Origin: Lineus longissimus | Lineage: Eukaryota > Nemertea > Pilidiophora > Heteronemertea > Lineidae | Direction of reading: 5' to 3' | Assembly (NCBI RefSeq): GCF_910592395.1 | Contig: NC_088309.1 | Location: 16,434,599-16,498,598, forward strand | Length of the DNA: 64,000 bases | In this document: piece by piece, positions 41,088 through 53,420 of the stretch | How the letters are laid out: every line of letters starts with the position of its first letter | Numbering within the stretch: position 1 is the stretch's first letter | Translations under genes and position numbers: made by a program | The notes under the pieces: generated by a model | Told to the model about the DNA's origin: nothing | The model's database searches: none | Seen by the model: only the letters and a program-made list of their open reading frames with translations

Positions 41088-41719
41088 TGTCAATTCAAAC
41101 ATCTGAAAATTTGTTCCTGCATTTCCTGCATTTCCTGCATTGGCACAAAAATGCCAATTTTGAGACACCCCTCCCCCCCTGTATGCACCTTGTACTGTTG
41201 TACGCATTGCCTCACACCCCCCCCCCCCCCCCCCCCCGTACGAGCGTACGCCTAGAGAACCTTGAATTCCCTAGCAGACGAACAGACATAGTACCTAATT
41301 TTGCTACATTTTGGCGCCACAATCGGATTGGCGTCGTATTGGCAAGTCGACTGCGCAATTTTTCTCCGACGGCGACACGCATTACCGGGAAATTAAACGG
41401 CGCTGGAAATTGCTAAAACATTGTAGTCGGGTAACATCTGAACCCAGAAGCGTATGAGTTCACACATCTTATGAAGAACAAGTATGATTATCCAAATAAG
41501 AATAAGAAAGAGGAGAAGATTATTATGATAATATTTATTTATTTTTTATTTGTTCAAAAAATGGTTCTTGGGTTGCGTACGTACGCAAGACCATTAACCC
41601 CCCCTCCCCCCTGTACGCATAGTGTACAGATTTCATATACCCCCCTCCCCCCTCAGTGCGTACGTACTTAATGGATGCTCCCTATCTTGATCAGATGTCT
41701 CTTGTGGGTTATTACCATT
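41088..41719. other. Unassigned insertion-like segment with C-runs and TACGTACG palindromes
   Basis: No gene. It includes a ~21-base C-run (41216-41237) and two stretches combining CCCCCCTCCCCCCTGTACGC with GCGTACGTACG. It separates the CACTA-like right end from the helicase sequence that starts at about 41720, so it is probably another inserted repeat. Confidence 0.4.
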
Positions 41720-42877
41720 TTGTTCAAGGTCAGTTATTTCACCAGTCCATAAATTGGTTGCTAAATCACTGTAATCAGTAATAGCCTTCTTTTTAGGGAC
41801 TTTTCGCTGTTGATGCTTTCTGTTTACGTTTGTTTGGTCCAAGAAAACCCACTTATCTGTAACAGGTTGTAATTGATACTTTCACCAAAATGTGATAACA
41901 TGAATATCTCCAAATGGTTTCTTAACACCTGTTATTTCTTGTAACCTTAGAGATATGATATCAAACATTCTTTTTCCAACCATACTGATTTCATCAATGA
42001 TGAGAACTGATAAATCACGATGGTGTTGAATGAATTTCTGAGTTATAGTAGACGGTAATGGTCTATATGTCAGTCCTTGGTTTGGTAGAATATGAAATGC
42101 AGTATGAAGGGTAGTTCCATTGATATTATATGCAGCTGTTCCAGTGGGAGCAGTTAGGAGAACATGGCATGTTTAAGGATCATCACCTGGCCTGCTACCA
42201 AGATATCGGATGAGACATTGATATATGGCCTTTATAGTGACACTTTTGCCAACACCAGCACCTCCAGTAATGAAAAGATGCAACTTTTCTTCAGGTGATG
42301 TTTTAACATGTTTTAAAACATGTTTAAAAATCATACGTTGACGTTCATTCAAACTGCGTATTAGTTGGTGGTAGTCTTCATTAGGTAATCTGCCTGGTAA
42401 TTTTTCAAACTGAAAAGAATTTGCTTGAGCTGATAGCTCAATATCAGGACCTATATCATACTCTATGGTCACTGCATTACTGTTGGCTGGGTTAAAAAAG
42501 GAAAGCTCTGCACAATCTTGTACACTTTGTTCAGCATTCTCTGCTTCAGCATGCATGGTAGTGGTACCTGGGTCAATGTTTCCATGTTCTTCAATTTCGG
42601 CTCTTTTAGCAGCTTTTTCAATAACATCAGCCATGTGTTGATACTGTTTCATCTTTGGCTCTATAAGATATATCTTAGCATTAAAATGAGCATAGTATGA
42701 TGAATGATTACCAATTAAGTCAGTTTCTTCATTTCTCCAAGGATAAAAAAACATAACTCTTTCTCGGAAATAGTTTTCAGGATCAGTGGATTTATTGTAT
42801 CGCACATAGCGTATCACTCTGGGATTTTTCCGAATTTTGTATGAAGTTCCACTTTTTAGCTCAGCTGACAAAGTCAT
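41720..42877 (-). pseudogene. PIF1/Helitron-type helicase, N-terminal half of the helicase domain
   Basis: Minus-strand product: IRYVRYNKSTDPENYFRE, then MFFYPWRNEETDL (the block that precedes the helicase in Helitron Rep-helicases), then LNERQRMIFKHVL, Walker A GGAGVGKS, APTGTAAYNINGTTLHTAF, Walker B LIIDEISMVG, and a QLQPVTDKWVF segment. A stop (42173-42175) lies between Walker A and APTG, and another stop/frame slip (about 41885) lies just before QLQPV. Homology ends near 41720 at ITDLEQ, and the expected next motif (VMRQ) is at 549 and below. Known activity: ATP-driven DNA unwinding, in Helitrons during rolling-circle transposition. Broken. Confidence 0.85.
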
Positions 42878-42884
42878 CGAAGCT

Positions 42885-45465
42885 GGTCATATTACTAAGG
42901 GAATGGTGTCCGTCCTTCCTGCCATCCTTCCTTCCATGTCAATTTTGGGCATTTTGTAACCGTAAGACCTAGGCACTTTGTTGACACTGCTAAATTAGGA
43001 GTAGCCCAAGGGGAACTTAGAAACCAAAAATCAGCGCGATCCGACCTACTTTCGGCGAATGAGGTCATCGGGAAGTTTAAACTTCTTTCCTTTATACCTC
43101 GGTCCACAGAGGAAATATTGTTTTCAAATCTGGCCGAATATTTTTTGATAGTTTTTCATTTCGACTTGTAATGGAATTAGTTTAGTTTTCACCGCCAGTT
43201 GGCGCTACAGGCACATTTGACAGATTTTTTGATGATTCCAAAGCCCGGGTTATGACGCATAGTTGCGCAGTTGTATTCTGCGCATTGAATTGGCCAGGGA
43301 ACCAGGCTATATTTCAGCATACCCACTGTGGCCAGTCTAAAGATGGAAGACTGATTTTGCAACAAGTAACCAATTTTCTGCTAAAAAGTAGTCAAGCAGG
43401 CGATATTATCACTAGTTCCTTTCAGTGGGTAGTCATAAGGTCTTAAGGGAATACTTTCAGAAATTAGTTCATGAAAATTTGGCCACAATTCTGTGAAAAC
43501 GATATCGGAAGTGCACGCTCTGTTCGCGATGTATTTTGAAGTGGAGAATTCCCACAGTATGTGCAGTGAATCGGCATGATTCTGTTTGCATATTAGTTTT
43601 TAGTACTACGATTCTTACATGAGTAAAAAGTAGACGTTTTAAGCAACACAATAATGTTACTCCCATAAAAATTGATTGCAAATTGATGGAGCTACGGCAT
43701 TCTGTTCGGCATTTGGCAGCGCTGATAAAATACATTGCATGCTAATGCATGCCAAATGGCACACTTTAAAAAGCGCTCATTGGACAACGTAGGGAATCAC
43801 CAGTAATGACGCCATCGCTGGTCTTAATCTTCTATATATAATCATATTAGAAGGGGGACGAATAAAGTCACACTTAGAGGCGTTGGATACCCTGATGCAA
43901 CGTCTTGGTTTTATTCAAAAATTTGCTTCAGCGGAGCAGTAATGAGGGATTTTTAATCGGACACTGTCAATTCTCCTTACCACTCACAGAAGCCAAGCCA
44001 TTGCTGTTAAGTTATGCAGGGGCTTTATCAATTACCTGCACTCCCTGTGGGGTGAATAACATTACCTTTTGAACAGCTGGCTGTAGGGGGGATGATTGGA
44101 ACAGCCCGTATACCTGCTGACCTGCTGAACCCAGGTAAATGTTATATTCAATCCACGATTGCAGGTCACCTGATTTTCGAGATTTCGCGGGAAATTGTAA
44201 ACAAACGCATGTGTGCAGTTCAAATGTAAACAAAAATGTATTTTTGGTACTTTTGGTTGCTGGACTTGGGTTTTCCCGCAGTTAGGAGCTGGGGTCAAAT
44301 TGGTGGTCTATTGTTTATGGGTGCTGTTTTAGTCAGAGGTAGCCCTAGATTATGAAGGGATTTTCAAATTAAGGTGACCATGGTCTTTTTATGTGCTCAC
44401 CACAGCTTTCAATACTTGATGTATCTGAAGAGGCGCGTGGAACCTGACATGGACTTACCAAGGAGCTGCTCACGGTGCTGAACTTCTAGCTTGCCTGTCG
44501 ACAAAGTGCCTTTTTGGCCCAGACATTGCTACATGTAGGAGGAGCACGCATTTTAAAGTTATAGTAGTGATAGTACAGTTTTCCTCGAGCCATTTGGAAG
44601 CCGACATGTGAAGGCCTATCTGGGTTCTCCTTCTTCTCTGTATAAAAAGGGGCATATTGCTGACTAAGGAACGAGGCATATTGTCATTGCCTCATCATCT
44701 CTATCGGACCAATTGATATACTTTTATATGCACGCATACATCACGCCATTGCAGGGTCCGAGTCTGTGGACAATTGGTTTGATTAATTTGTCTCTTCGAT
44801 ATTGCTCCTTTATTGCATTAGATTTTCATCGCAATTGAATCTATTCAAGATATAGCCAATTTGAACCTGTCTGCGCCAAGGATAGATTGGTTCCCGATCG
44901 ACTCACTAGGGATACGCAGTAGAGCACTATGTCATGAAAAACGACCCTTTGTATTGTAAATTCCAATCACCTGCAGGACAGGTCAATTTCTCTCAATAAA
45001 ATTAATTTTGTTGACTCCTGTAATCTCTACCTTATTAAAAAAAAGACAGTGGTGTTAGTCCCAAACTGGTCATTTCTATTTATTTTGACCTCTGTTAAAT
45101 CAGGATACCTCTCAATTACAGACAGCATTTTGTATCCTTGTGCTGTACAACCCAGCCTGGACATACCACAGTTGTCCATGGAGAAGTCTCATCCTCTCTG
45201 ACACTTCTTTTCTGTAAAGCTACCGATACAACATACTGAAGTAGGGATATCTTCCATTGCCTCCTGTAATATTTACATACCATGGATGATTAGTTCAATT
45301 ATATTTCATCCAGCTGGCAGCTCTGCATTGGAAATTTTAGTGGTATAACGTGTTCTCTTGACCTTCAAACAGTAGTATAAAGCCGATATTTACTACTTTA
45401 CACCCTCAGTCCTATGTTATTAGGTCATTCAGCTGAGCGCCAGGCCCTTGGGCCTCTTGTTGTTG
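42885..45465. other. 2.6-kb insertion between two helicase pieces, no recognisable gene
   Basis: Interrupts the Helitron-like coding sequence. Its 45429-45460 end carries the 32-base GGCCCAAGGGCC motif. AATAAAG at about 43860 and TATAAAAAGG at about 44640 are the only other signals seen; open frames are short and unconvincing. Confidence 0.45.
45429..45460 (-). repeat. 32-bp repeat with GGCCCAAGGGCC core, copy 1
   Basis: On the minus strand reads ACAAGAGGCCCAAGGGCC, then TGGCGCTCAGCTGA. Identical to 54267-54298 on the plus strand. Confidence 0.8.
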
Positions 45466-45650
45466 AAAACATGGGAATTTGTTCATTATCATCATCATCT
45501 GGTATGGTGTTTTTGTCTGTGTCATCCAAGTTGTCCATGAACGGATCTTCAAATGCTGTGGCATGTATGATGTCAATTTTTGAAGCATAGTCAACTAAAC
45601 ACCAATCTTCCAACTTTTTAGGTCGCCCTATGTATCTTGAGATTACTGCT
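45466..45650 (-). pseudogene. Helitron-type protein fragment upstream of the helicase domain
   Basis: VISRYIGRPKKLEDWCLVDY resembles the YxxRP...LE...CLAxF block that precedes the PIF1-like helicase in Helitron Rep-helicases; an acidic stretch follows. Same strand and correct order relative to 41720-42877. The open frame extends through the adjacent LTR to 45724 by chance. Confidence 0.6.
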
Positions 45651-45874
45651 TGGTTTTCCACCCGCTTGGCCTCGAAATCAGAAGACGAAACAGTGGGTTC
45701 GTATAATCGGTGGGTTTTAATCACTTATAGAATAATACACACAGCATGTTACTTGGTCTCACTTCCGCTTCTCCAACCTCTTCCCCGGTCTCACTCCACA
45801 GTCGCATATGCCAGGTCTCACTTGCTAGTTAGGGTGCAATCCCCCCCCCCCCCCCGGCCCCCGGGTATCATACA
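45651..45874 (-). repeat. 3' LTR of the third Gypsy element
   Basis: On the minus strand starts TGTATGATACCC after a GAAGGGGGTGA purine tract (45875-45890). About 224 bp. Its last third (GTGATTAAAACC, CGAGGCC) resembles the 240-bp LTR at 8765. It contains a 16-base C/G run. The inner boundary (about 45651) is estimated. Confidence 0.7.
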
Positions 45875-45890
45875 TCACCCCCTTCTTTAG

Positions 45891-46951
45891 CGTATAAGGC
45901 TCCTGCCATACGCCGAAAAATAAATAAATCGCAAAGTGAGATGGTGGAACAACAAATTAATTATATATACATGATTCAATAACCAGGCAAACTATGCCTC
46001 ACGAAATCCAAATGCAAATGAATTAACAACATGGGTTACTCTAAATATCAGCAGCGATTAGCATCAATCCAGTCAACCTACGGTATGATTTCAAGTTCAC
46101 GTGCAGCAACCGGCATCAATCCAGTTAACCACTAAATATCATGTCCACACTTAATATTTCATGGCGACTGGCAACAATCCAACCAACCACTAGAGTCCGT
46201 AGTGGAACATGCATAGCGACTAGCAACAGTCTAGTCAACCGTGGTAATAGGAAACCCCAGACACGGCGACAAGCAACAATCTAGTCAGCCACTGGACGTT
46301 CCCAGTGTCGAAAGGACAAATATAAGGAATTTTCAGAGTGATGGACATTCAAAACGGCATGCGATATACATGTTACATAACAATAGCACAAGGAGTAAGT
46401 CCATAGGACGGGTAATGTGGCCCTACTTACAATAACTGATTCATACATGTGGCCAGACTATACTATTGGACTAAGGAAAACTCTTCACCTACTATACCTT
46501 TAAGTACTAGATCCTACCATAAAGTAACAAACTGACAATGGTGAGTGTTACCCTCTCTAGTGAGCAGGAGTTCCAAAACAGATTCACTGTTAACACTATA
46601 CACTAACTCAAATTTCCAAACTTGTTCCTCATCTGGAACATATTGAACACACAGTGTATGGAACTAATTATGCAAGCAACATGCAAGTACCCGAGTTCAT
46701 CCTGTTGCAATAATCACACATATATTCACAAGTATTGACCAATAACATACGAAAGAAGCACACACACATTCACACTTAATGCAACAGACTACATTCACAG
46801 GGTCACAAGCAGACGCGAAGCAGAAGTTGGTAAAACTCACACCATTTAATCAGGCAACTTCCGTAGGCAACTCTCATCCATATATGGTCCAATTCTGACA
46901 CCAAACATGTCGACCAAAGGTGTCATTACAAGAGCCTATATCTCTAAATTC
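45891..46951 (-). other. Non-coding 3' region of the third Gypsy element
   Basis: No gene. Repeated CAATCCAGTCAACC-type words (about 46067-46290). It matches the position of the non-coding 3' region in the first element. Confidence 0.4.
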
Positions 46952-49900
46952 CTATTGTGGGCGTGGCCACTCCAAATTTACTCCTCGTGCGATGCGCAGC
47001 TTGTCCGCATGTGTCCTCATGGTCCTACCAGCCTCATCACATTGCAGTAGCACTGTAAAATTCTCGTTCATTTCCAAGACCAAATACGGCCCAAGCCATG
47101 GACGGTGCCGATCTCCCTTGAATGACTTCCTAGGATTGAAGTAGTATACAGCATCTCCAGCTTTCAGCGACTGGTACGTTGGAAGAGATGTTTCCCACTG
47201 CTTCTTTTGTACCCGTTGCGTGGTCTTGAAATGGTTCCTAACAAACATGAAAGCCTTATGGAACTTGGCCTCCAGGTTAGTAACGTAAGCAGGTACATCG
47301 GTTACATCCTCGGAAGGAGTGGTGTAGAGAAGGTCAAGTGGCAACTTCATCTCCCTTGCTGTCAATAGGAAGTGGGGGGTTTCGCCTGTGCTTGAATGAA
47401 TGGATGATCGGTACGCCATCAGGAAAATAGGTAACATTAAATCCCAACTGCCGACGCTTTCCTTGTGATCATGAATGTATGTCTTCATCATATTCTTTAG
47501 GGTCTTGTTAAAATTTTCGATAAGCCCGTTACTTTTAGGATTGTACGCTGTGGTCAGTGTTTTGTCGACTCCTAACTTCTTCATCAGGGCAGTATACAGG
47601 CTCGAAACAAACTGGGCGCCGCGGTCGCTATGGATGATGTACATACACCCGAATCTTGATACTAAATCCTTGATTATGGCATTACAGACTTCCTCTGTTT
47701 CCATAGTGCGAAGGGGTGTGGCCTCCACCCACTTCGTGAAGTTGTCCTCCATAGTGATAACGTATTGGTATCCTCGGTCCGTAACTCTCAATGGCCCAAT
47801 CAAATCAATGCTTACCCTCTCGAACGCTTCGCCAAACAACTGCTGAGTAAGAGGTTGTCGTATCTTCTTATGGGGATGTTTAACCATGTTACAAGTGTAA
47901 CAGTAGGAAACAAAGCGCATAGTGTCCCTACGCCATCCGACCCAATAGAATCTCGATTTTACGCGTTGCAGAGTTTTCGGTGTTCCCAAATGTCCGGCAG
48001 TAGGATCACAATGAAGCTTTTCCAAAACTTGCTGACGCAGAGCTCGTGGTAGCACTATCTGTACCCGAAGGTCCTTATCCTTCACTTCCAGTCTCCGACA
48101 TAGAATCCCATCACGTACAAAAGATTCCTCCAGTGTTGCCTTAAGGCTTTGACACTGATACTTTCTGCTGAAATGGCTCTATATGTGGGGTAGCCCGACC
48201 CACTGATCTTTATTTGAAGAATCGGAGCAATATCAGGGTCACTACGTTGTAGATTAGCTAGTTCACTCAAGAAATTTGGATTTGTCAATTCCGTTGTTGA
48301 TTCAGGTATGTCCTCTGTCTCTCTTTCCTCTGCTTCCTTTTCTTCCTCCTTCTTTGTCCGTGAACGTGTCATTATGGCGTTACAAGATATCATAAGGTCA
48401 TCAATCTTTTGTTCAAGATTGTCATCTGTGTCACGTGTATGCTCGCAATGTGGCACTTCTGCTGGTGGTACTACGCGTCTGTAGTGTCTTGGCTTTCCAG
48501 GACGATCCGACGATTTAGCCTGTCTGCATTGGCGTCCACACTGCAAACAGGGCATCCTACTCATGGCATCAGCGTTGCCATGCAGGCGTCCGGCACGATG
48601 AACCAAGTCGAATTTGAATGATGACATAAACAATTGCCAACGTTGGATTTGCTCATTAGCATCCGTGAGAGTAAGTAGGTGGCTAACTGCACTATTGTCC
48701 GTTCTAATCAAGAAATGCTGTCCGTAAAGATAAGGTTTGAAGTGTTCAATTGCACGAATCACCGCCAGAAATTCACGCTTCGAAATGCAGTAATTTCTTT
48801 CTGAGTCCGACAGTAATCTGGAGTAGAATCCGATGACATGCTCACATCCCTTTTGAACCTGACTAAGCACTCAACCCATTCCCATGTTCGAGGCATCCGT
48901 GTCCAAGATGAATCCTCCACCTTTCACGTCAGGATAGGATAGAACCGGTGCCGACGTCAGTGCAGCCTTAAGTCGAACAAAAGCTTGCTCACATTCGGCA
49001 GTCCAAACCAAACCACTGGAACTCTTGGTAAGCGCATACAAGGGGGCAGCGATGTCACTCATGTTTCGGATGAAACGTCTGTAGTAAGACACGAGACCTA
49101 AGAAACGTTTCACTTCGGTTTTGAGGTCCTTCTTCGGCACAGTGGACAACGACGGCCATTCCTTCACTGCTTCAATTTTGCTCTTCAGTGGAGCGATTCC
49201 TTTCCGTGAAATTACATGTCCAAGATATTCCAATGATGATTGCATTAGTATGCACTTGCTGGGCTTTATCTTCAAGTTAGCCTTCTGCAGTCTCGCCAGT
49301 GCCGCTTTCAAGTTGTTGAGGGTTTCATCGAATGTCCGACCGTATACTAAAATATCGTCCAAGTAGAGAAGACACTTTTCCCATTGTAAGTGACGAAGTA
49401 CATTCTCCATCAACCGTTCAAAAGTTGAAGGGGCGTTACATAGCCCGAAAGTCAGAACCGTGAACTGGAAAGATCCTTGTTTCGTCAAAAATGCACTCTT
49501 TTCCCTGTCACTCTGGGTGGCCAAAGGTACCTGCCAGTACCCCGACTGTAAATCTAGTGAACAAAACAGTGTGCTCCAATGTAATGAATCCACACAGTCA
49601 TCGAACTTTGGTAGGGGGTAGTTATCGACCTTTGTCACTGAGTTCAAGCGCCGAAAATCAATGCAGAACCTACTAGTTCCATCCTTTTTGCCAACGATGA
49701 CAGGGGCACTTGCCCATGGACTACTTGACTCCTCCATGATTCCCCTTGCAAGTCCATCCTTTACAGCTTCCTTGATTATTTGTTCCTTTTTGAATCCTTG
49801 GCGTCTAAGAGGGAGTCGAAACGGTTTAGCTTCACCCGTATTAATCTCATGTCCCACAAGTGATGTCTTGCCAATATCTGATGGTGACTTGGAAAAAGTG

Positions 49901-50781
49901 TCCTGAAATTCGATCAGCAACGATGCAAGTTTTATCCTCTGAGGCACATCCAGGTCCGTACTCGATTTATGATAAAGTTCTGACAGATGCTGTGGCATAT
50001 TATCCTCGAGTTTCTCCAGAAACTCGTCATCATTTGTGATGGGACTTTCATTGCTCGCATGAAAGATCTGTTCGGACTCGACTTCCGTATCCTCAGATAC
50101 ACAACCTGGAAATGCATATCCCACTACGCTGTCCTTGGGAATTACAATTTCCTCATCCGTTGCATTGAATAATTGAACAACTGTAGATCGCCTCTTCCTC
50201 CCCTGGGTCGTTAATGATCGTGCTGGAAGTACTCCACTCTTCTGGATAAAGTACACACTGGGTTCAAATGACACATCCTCCTTGGAACGAAAAGGTCTGT
50301 TCAAACACGCCTTGGTGATCAGTTCGGACCCAGGTGCTATCTTTGTCTCATATTGTAGCCTCACAGAATGGGGAAGAATGCTATGCTTTTGAGTTATCAT
50401 GGGATATTCCGTCCCATTGAATACGAAAGTTTCAGTACTCATCTTAAAGTCACATCTAAATTCAGCAAGAAAATCCATTCCCCATATTCCGTCCATGCTA
50501 TCCATGTTTGCTACCGTCATCTCGAATTCAAACCTAGTATTATACACTCGCACTGGCATCCTCACTGTTCCGAGTATACCCAGTTTCGATGCTCCATCGG
50601 CCATGGTTATGACATCTCCAGAAGGTAGTAGTGGCGGCCTATGCTTCTTCGGTATCTTGAAGTATGCCTTCGAGGACAAGAACGTCGACTGTGACCCAGA
50701 ATCAATCAAAAAACATGTTGGCAGTCCGTTCAAATAGGTCGTCAAATATGACCTCGATGGAGCTCTATTGGTTGCATTCAC
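46952..50781 (-). pseudogene. pol: Pol polyprotein with one stop and one frameshift, third Gypsy element
   Basis: 48871-50781: protease (LIDSGSQSTFLS), RT (LDLQSGYWQV, YLDDILVYG) and the start of RNase H (LDTDASNMGMG), then TGA at 48871-48873. 48082-48870 continues in the same frame with the RNase H remainder and linker (FLIRTDNSAVSHLL). A one-base slip near 48117 moves the rest to 46952-48085, which holds integrase with VSIDLIG, HSDRGAQF and SNGLIENFN, all three catalytic residues kept. Domain by domain it parallels the Pol at 12214-16020. Confidence 0.9.
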
Positions 50782-50822
50782 GTATTGGCCGTGCCCCGCC
50801 GCTGCCTCAGGGAAGGCACGGC

Positions 50823-52277
50823 CTACTGGTTTTCCGGGTCCTCAGTATTCTGGCCGGTGGCGGTAAAGTGCTGAACACCAACAGGACAATCTCTCCAGAA
50901 GTCGTCAGGTGAATGGCAAATAAAACACAACCTATCTGCCTGCTGTAACCTCCTATCTTCTTGATTATACCGTCCACGTCCATAGCCTCTTCCCCTACCA
51001 AAACCACGGACTCGTCCACGGCCTCTCTGAAAAGGGTTGCGCTGCCCCTGGGTGTTCTCTGATGATGGCTCTGGGGTGTTGAGAGCTGCCACCTCCTCCC
51101 TGCCATAGATGGGCTGATTCACTGCCAGAAGGTGAGCCTCGTAACTCTTCGCTAGCTGGAGCACATCCGCCAATGGACGATCCTTATGTTCAAATAATTT
51201 GTCACCCAGTGGTCCCTGACGCAATGCAAGATAAAGCTGTAAGCCTAAGTCGGGTTGAAGGCGTCCGTAAGCTCGCTTGCTGTACAAAGAGAAGCAAAAT
51301 GACAGTTGTTCCAGTGTTTCTCCGTGCTCCCTCTTGACATCTCTGAGTTTGGCCACCAATTCGGATTTCTCACCAATGTAATGCTTCTCTAACTTGGCCA
51401 CCAGTTTCTCAAACGTTACAGTCTCTCCAGCTAGATCCAGCGCTGCCAAAACCTTCGCTGCTGGTCCCGTCAACTTCTCTCTCAGTAACGCAAGTTTTCC
51501 CACAGATGACCACCCTGTGGTCATGGCGTTGAAATTGGCCAGGTAAGATTCAATATCAATTTCCTCCTCCTTGAATGGGGCCATCTTGGGCTGCCTTCTA
51601 TTCACTACCGCAGATTGCAAAGGATCGCCAAATGAACAGTTTGTGAAGTGATTTACTACTGATGCACTGACACCACTTGTTTCCGTACTGTGGGTAGGCA
51701 ACAATCCTGCCACATCAGTACTATTGTCACTCATCACTACCTCCGGCCTGGTACTGTGGACAGGCAACAATCCAGTCACATCAGTACCCATGTCAACGAA
51801 TGTCACTCCCGTTGCACTGCTGCTGGCTGGCTCACTTGACTCTTGTCCTACTGGTGGTGCACTTAATTCCGGGGCTGGTGGTGATAGGCTCCCCATCAGG
51901 ATGGGACTGGTAGTAGGCATCCTAATCCCACGCCTCTCAGCAGGGGGTCCCATGGGAGTTTGGACTACTTGTGTTGACGTCGCCGGCGCACTGTCTGCCT
52001 GGATCCATCTCTCTTCCATCGATAGGTTTTCATAAGACGTCACACACCCAGTAATCGAAAGACTATATCGAATGCTTTTTCGGCAGTGAAGTCTGACAGA
52101 ATTCAGAAATCCCAATGTTCCCCATGGTCCTTCATAGGTAATGGTGGGAGCATTAGGGGTGTTGCCAGGGGAATCTGTCCTAGCCTGTCTCCGTTCCACA
52201 GGTACATCACCCGGCCGTCCTCTACCCCTTAGCTCCATTCCTTCTTCTACTCTCCGATCCTCACCTCCGTCGGCCAT
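50823..52277 (-). CDS. gag: Gag polyprotein, third Gypsy element
   Basis: 484 codons, ATG 52277. Same plan as the Gag at 10613-12139: proline-rich N-terminus, capsid core (KEEEIDIESYLANFNAM to AKSYEAHLLAVNQ), an RGRGYGRG-rich stretch, and a C-terminal knuckle. The knuckle reads CFICHSPDDFWRDC, with Asp where CCHC knuckles have His. pol is in the -1 frame and open back through the gag stop. The heptamer here (GGAAAAC) is weaker than UUUAAAC. Confidence 0.9.
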   Translation of the reverse strand: MADGGEDRRVEEGMELRGRGRPGDVPVERRQARTDSPGNTPNAPTITYEGPWGTLGFLNSVRLHCRKSIRYSLSITGCVTSYENLSMEERWIQADSAPATSTQVVQTPMGPPAERRGIRMPTTSPILMGSLSPPAPELSAPPVGQESSEPASSSATGVTFVDMGTDVTGLLPVHSTRPEVVMSDNSTDVAGLLPTHSTETSGVSASVVNHFTNCSFGDPLQSAVVNRRQPKMAPFKEEEIDIESYLANFNAMTTGWSSVGKLALLREKLTGPAAKVLAALDLAGETVTFEKLVAKLEKHYIGEKSELVAKLRDVKREHGETLEQLSFCFSLYSKRAYGRLQPDLGLQLYLALRQGPLGDKLFEHKDRPLADVLQLAKSYEAHLLAVNQPIYGREEVAALNTPEPSSENTQGQRNPFQRGRGRVRGFGRGRGYGRGRYNQEDRRLQQADRLCFICHSPDDFWRDCPVGVQHFTATGQNTEDPENQ

Positions 52278-53143
52278 TTTGAAAACCTGTCAAGTCTTAT
52301 CAAACACTTAATCAAAGAGTAACTCTATAAATTCACTGACCATGTACTAAATGCATATAATTTTACTGTACCACTGTACATAAATTCCAAGCAGCTTACT
52401 AATAACACATACGTGCATGCATACACTATGCATACACTATACACTGTGTATTCAACAACACCCAAAATTACCAAAATAAATGTGAGCGTTCAAGGAACTC
52501 CCAATCACTTAGAGACTTACCTATACCAATGAATGAACCACACATGTACACTCTGTACATCTACCTATGTACATGCACCTACAGGTAATGCTGGAAATGG
52601 AAAACCGAAGTTATTCCCAAAGAATACCCACCTAATGTGTACTCAGTTATGCATGGTGATGTATACATGTACACCGAACATAATACAAGCATGTAATAGG
52701 CATATCAAATATACCAGTAATACACAACATGGAAAACAAAATGCAAGTATCAAATACAGTTGGCATCCACAACTGCAATTCCAGAAAATAGCAAAATCAC
52801 ATGTATCAAATCTTCACTTTACCAATCTGTCACACAACAGAGCAGTGACTTAAAATATTAATGGTAACACTCACCAAGAAAATCATACACAGCATCAAAT
52901 TACCACCAAGAGTTAAACATCATACATGTGGACCAAAATTACAACAATAATACAAGTACTCAGTGCACAAAAACTAATATACACTACAGAAGCGTTGGAA
53001 AAAATTTAACAGGTCGTCACCCAGCAGGAAAAAAGTAATATGAAAAAGACAAAATAGGGGTCGCCACCTGCTGGACAACAAGAATTAAACAAATTCCAAA
53101 CAAATCATACTAGAAGTACATGTATATTTACATGTAGTTGCGT
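52278..53143 (-). other. Spacer between gag and SGNH fragment, third Gypsy element
   Basis: No gene; many ACATGTA words. It corresponds to the 9950-10612 spacer of the first element. Confidence 0.45.
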
Positions 53144-53420
53144 TCATATTTTCAGTTCTCTCGCACGTCTGCAGCCTGTTGTTATGGCCCTTCTCAAACT
53201 GAAGTTATATAATCGCATCCCTTCCTCCGAGGTGATGTGAATATCGTCCGATGTTAATGCCACATCTAATCTGACTATCGCACCCCGCTCGTGTCGAAAA
53301 CAATAAATCCTCTTGTTTGACTTCGCCTCCTTCTGAATTTCCGCATTAAAGGTTGCCGCTTTTTGCTTAAATTCTTCAGCGGTCAGTCGTGTCAGGCGAA
53401 AACGGCTGATGACCTGACAA
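53144..53420 (-). pseudogene. SGNH hydrolase, C-terminal half, third Gypsy element
   Basis: The minus-strand frame from about 53420 to the stop at 53144-53146 reads LCQV, then KRIYCFRHERGAIV, then SDDIHITSEEGMRLYNFS. These align with LCQV, QRIYTFRHDRSILV and RDDIHVTTGRGLTLYHFS of the SGNH gene at 9317-9949. The DxxH catalytic block is kept. The N-terminal half with the serine block is missing because the element is truncated at about 53421. Same position (upstream of gag) and strand sense as in the first element. Too short to have been flagged as a long frame. Confidence 0.8.

Larger units (their letters stand above)
45651..53420 (-). mobile_element. Ty3/Gypsy element related to the first, 5'-truncated, with SGNH fragment
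   Basis: The 3' LTR is at 45651-45874 (minus), followed inward by a purine tract, a ~1.1-kb spacer, pol (46952-50781), gag (50823-52277), a spacer, and the C-terminal half of an SGNH hydrolase (53144-53420). No 5' LTR is found: at about 53421 the sequence switches to a Gypsy scrap on the other strand. pol has one stop and one frameshift. Confidence 0.88.

Noticed and set aside
41216-41237. Long C-run as a functional element
   Set aside because: Probably a simple-sequence tract; its length is unreliable in assemblies. The same applies to the C16 run at 45841-45856.
46000-46300. Repeated CAATCCAGTCAACC words as a CRISPR-like array
   Set aside because: Spacing and repeat sequence are irregular, and they lie in the non-coding 3' region of a Gypsy element.
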